A stretch of 64,000 nucleotides of DNA from Catelliglobosispora koreensis DSM 44566 (GTDB lineage: Bacteria; Actinomycetota; Actinomycetes; Mycobacteriales; Micromonosporaceae), in NCBI RefSeq assembly GCF_000379685.1, contig NZ_KB903289.1, positions 221,543-285,542 on the forward strand, in the 5' to 3' direction. The stretch's first letter is position 1. Every line of letters begins with the position of its first letter. Under the pieces are notes generated by a model. The model searched no databases. It saw only the letters and a program-made list of their open reading frames with translations, and had not been told where the DNA came from. Positions 62,301 through 64,000 of this stretch are shown here, one piece after another. Both the position numbers and the translations under genes were made by a program.

Positions 62301-62790
62301 CCGTCTGCTGTGGCAGGCCGCGTCGGTCTGTCTTCGCTATCCGGTACGCGATGACCTGTCCCTGGTCCGCGATATCCTGCCGTCGTTCGTGGATCTGGCG
62401 CTCACATCGGAAAACCTTGAGTGCCACTACGTGGAGACGTTCGACTTCACCAATCGGCACAGTCTCTACCTCACGTGGCACGTCGATGGCGACACCCGGC
62501 GGCGGGGCGGCTCCCTTGTCACGCTCAAGCGCGCCTATGCCCAGTCGGGCCTGCTGCTGACCGACGCCGAGTTGCCTGACTTCCTGCCGGCCGTGCTCGA
62601 ATACTCCGCGCGCACCGGTGACAGCCAGTTCCTGTCGGCCTATCGTCCCGCGATGGAAAACCTGCACCGCGCGTTGCAAAAGGCCGGCACGATCTATGCC
62701 GTCCCGGTCGAGGCGGTGATCCGCAGCGTTCCGCCCGGCCCGCCAATGGAACAGCAGCAGCCGCCGCTAGAGATGGTGGGGCTGCGATGA
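62287..62790 (+). CDS. narJ: Nitrate reductase molybdenum cofactor assembly chaperone
   Basis: 167 residues, rather short for NarJ. All-helical, with LECHYVETFDFTNRHSLYLTWHVDGD, the family signature. Inserts the Mo cofactor into NarG and is not in the final complex. The GTG at 62287 overlaps the narH end by 14 bp. Confidence 0.93.
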   Translation: MTSLDRLLWQAASVCLRYPVRDDLSLVRDILPSFVDLALTSENLECHYVETFDFTNRHSLYLTWHVDGDTRRRGGSLVTLKRAYAQSGLLLTDAELPDFLPAVLEYSARTGDSQFLSAYRPAMENLHRALQKAGTIYAVPVEAVIRSVPPGPPMEQQQPPLEMVGLR

Positions 62791-63500
62791 ACCTGTTGCT
62801 GTGGGGAGTCCTGCCCTACCTCGCCATCGGGCTCCTGGTGGGCGGGGCGATCTGGCGTTACCGCTACGACAAGTTCGGCTGGACGACCCGTTCCTCGCAG
62901 CTTTACGAAAGCCGGCTGCTGCGCATCGGCAGCCCGCTATTCCACTTTGGACTTCTCCTCGTGGTCGGCGGGCACATCATGGGCCTGGTGATCCCAGAAT
63001 CCTGGACCGCCAAGGCCGGCATCAGTGAACACGGCTACCACCTAACAGCGGTTGTCCTCGGCGGAATCGCTGGCGTAGCAACGCTTGCTGGCATCACGAT
63101 CCTCATCTTCCGCCGCCGGACGGTCCGGTCGGTGTTCGCGGCGACGACCAAGAACGACAAGCTGATGTACGTGGTGCTCGTGCTCGCTCTCGTCGCGGGG
63201 CTCGCGACCACGGTGCTAGCCAACGGTTCCGGCGATGGATACAACTACCGGGCGACGGTCGCGCCGTGGTTTCGCAGCCTGTTCATCCTGCAACCCCGGA
63301 TAGCGGACATGGCCGCGGTGCCGTTCGCGTTCAAACTGCACACCCTGATCGGCATGGCCCTGTTCGCGATCTGGCCGTTCACGCGGCTCATCCACGCCTT
63401 CGCCGCCCCCGTGCAATACCTGTTTCGCCCGTACCTCGTCTACCGCAGCCGCGACGACAAGACGGGCCTGCGCCCGGCCCGTCCCGGCTGGGATCGCTAG
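62787..63500 (+). CDS. narI: Respiratory nitrate reductase gamma subunit
   Basis: 237 residues, five helices, the di-haem b membrane anchor that oxidises quinol. Haem-ligand histidines are in FHFGLLLVVGGHIMG and KLHTLIGMALFAIWPFTRLIH. ATGA overlap with narJ. Its TAG overlaps the stop of the convergent gene (CTAG). Confidence 0.96.
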   Translation: MNLLLWGVLPYLAIGLLVGGAIWRYRYDKFGWTTRSSQLYESRLLRIGSPLFHFGLLLVVGGHIMGLVIPESWTAKAGISEHGYHLTAVVLGGIAGVATLAGITILIFRRRTVRSVFAATTKNDKLMYVVLVLALVAGLATTVLANGSGDGYNYRATVAPWFRSLFILQPRIADMAAVPFAFKLHTLIGMALFAIWPFTRLIHAFAAPVQYLFRPYLVYRSRDDKTGLRPARPGWDR

Positions 63501-64000
63501 ACGCTGTCGCGCTTGAGTTCCACCGCTTGACGGCGAGCGGCGACAGCCCGGTCCCACTCGTCGTCGGGAGCTGGTTCCGACCTGATGCTCAGGAATTCGC
63601 CGACGGCGGGCTGGAAGGTCAGGATGAACGCGGCGATGCCGAGCACTAGCGTCGCTATTTGGGCGGTAAGCAACACACCCAGGTAGGCGGGATGGATGAG
63701 CAGCGAGTTGACGAGGTCCGCCCGTGCGCCGTTGTCAACATCATCAACGAAGCGCAGTCCCACATTTTCGCTCATGAGGAGCAGCTGCCCGGTGGCCAGG
63801 GAGATGCCGCAGACGGCGGCGATGAAACGGGCCTTCCATCGGGCTGTGTAGACCATCCAGGCCAGGAGCCCACCGCTTAGGCCCAGTATTCCGAGCACCA
63901 GCCCGAGCTCCGCGGAGGCGGTCAGCGAGCTGATGGCCCGTTCGGCGTCGGCGAGGCCTTGAGCCGCTTCCCGGGCTGCGGCCAGGTTTGCCGTCAAGTG
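63497..64000 (-). CDS. Membrane protein of unknown function (cut by right edge)
   Basis: At least 166 residues, four hydrophobic helices (LGLVLGILGLSGGLLAWMVYT, FIAAVCGISLATGQLLLM, AYLGVLLTAQIATLVLGIAAFIL among them). The frame is open to the right edge; a TTG at 63997 is the only start seen, so the real start probably lies beyond. Nothing ties it to nitrate reduction except position. Confidence 0.65.
   Translation of the reverse strand, partial: HLTANLAAAREAAQGLADAERAISSLTASAELGLVLGILGLSGGLLAWMVYTARWKARFIAAVCGISLATGQLLLMSENVGLRFVDDVDNGARADLVNSLLIHPAYLGVLLTAQIATLVLGIAAFILTFQPAVGEFLSIRSEPAPDDEWDRAVAARRQAVELKRDSV

Noticed and set aside
1-64000. CRISPR, tRNA, rRNA, insertion sequences, prophage or toxin-antitoxin systems
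   Set aside because: No repeat-spacer array, transposase or integrase motif, or tRNA fold was found by reading; a tRNAscan or ISfinder run would be decisive.

Overview
The window is a continuous stretch of high-GC actinobacterial chromosome. Evidence for this is the GTG/ATG starts, long shadow reading frames, apparent leaderless promoters and strong synteny with the mycobacterial Rv1822-Rv1832 block. That block runs here as pgsA, DUF881, small basic protein, DUF881, gcvH, garA, FtsR-type MerR, bifunctional nuclease, ResR-type MerR and gcvP. With a DUF5999 protein, AftA-like glycosyltransferases and a dTDP-rhamnose locus, a member of the Micromonosporales or a nearby order is my best guess (inference). 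I saw no rRNA, tRNA, CRISPR array, transposase or prophage gene, so this looks like core chromosome with small accessory cassettes.

Layout. 1-2.0 kb: the start of a glycerophosphodiesterase, a tiny LuxR-type HTH protein, a crotonase and PlsC. 2.0-4.5 kb: cydAB, ending in an intrinsic terminator. 4.6-15 kb: small housekeeping and orphan genes (secreted protein, SDR, methyltransferase, HAD, PhzF, MOSC, PLP enzyme, GNAT, SRPBCC with ArsR, cis-prenyltransferase, DUF952). 15.1-19.4 kb: a cassette of phosphotransferase, unknown protein and aldehyde dehydrogenase behind a KstR-like operator, followed by a membrane protein with its own promoter. 19.4-24.9 kb: PepN, Spo0M, a 30-residue membrane peptide, a TSUP permease and an AlkZ/YcaQ-type winged-helix protein. 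24.9-29.0 kb: a compact NIS siderophore operon (two IucA/IucC synthetases and a PLP decarboxylase). 29.1-32.3 kb: a VWA lipid-anchorless surface protein, PabB and DUF5999.

32.3-41.9 kb: the conserved Rv1822-1832-like block on the minus strand. gcvP is preceded by a single-aptamer glycine riboswitch. Inserted between gcvP and the ResR-like gene is a quinone oxidoreductase whose promoter carries a perfect SoxR box in a 19-bp spacer. 42-45.2 kb: TPR membrane protein, secreted protein, methyltransferase and OsmC. 45.3-56.1 kb: a cell-surface glycan locus with rfbCA diverging from a translationally coupled chain (rfbB, 25-codon ORF, rfbD, flippase, two GT2 enzymes, DUF2304, two tandem GT-C arabinofuranosyltransferase-like proteins). 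56.0-63.5 kb: narK diverging from narGHJI. The last gene, a membrane protein, runs to the right edge.

Functional themes. Two respiratory modules for low oxygen or nitrate growth (cydAB and narGHJI/narK) flank the window. Glycine cleavage and its regulation link central metabolism (gcvH, gcvP, GarA). The 45-56 kb locus makes dTDP-rhamnose, and probably a polyprenyl-phosphate sugar, and uses them in wall glycan assembly. The best candidates for new biology are the GT2-DUF2304-GT-C-GT-C module, the phosphotransferase/unknown-protein/ALDH cassette, the minimal NIS operon, the SoxR-controlled oxidoreductase and the coupled micro-ORF between rfbB and rfbD.
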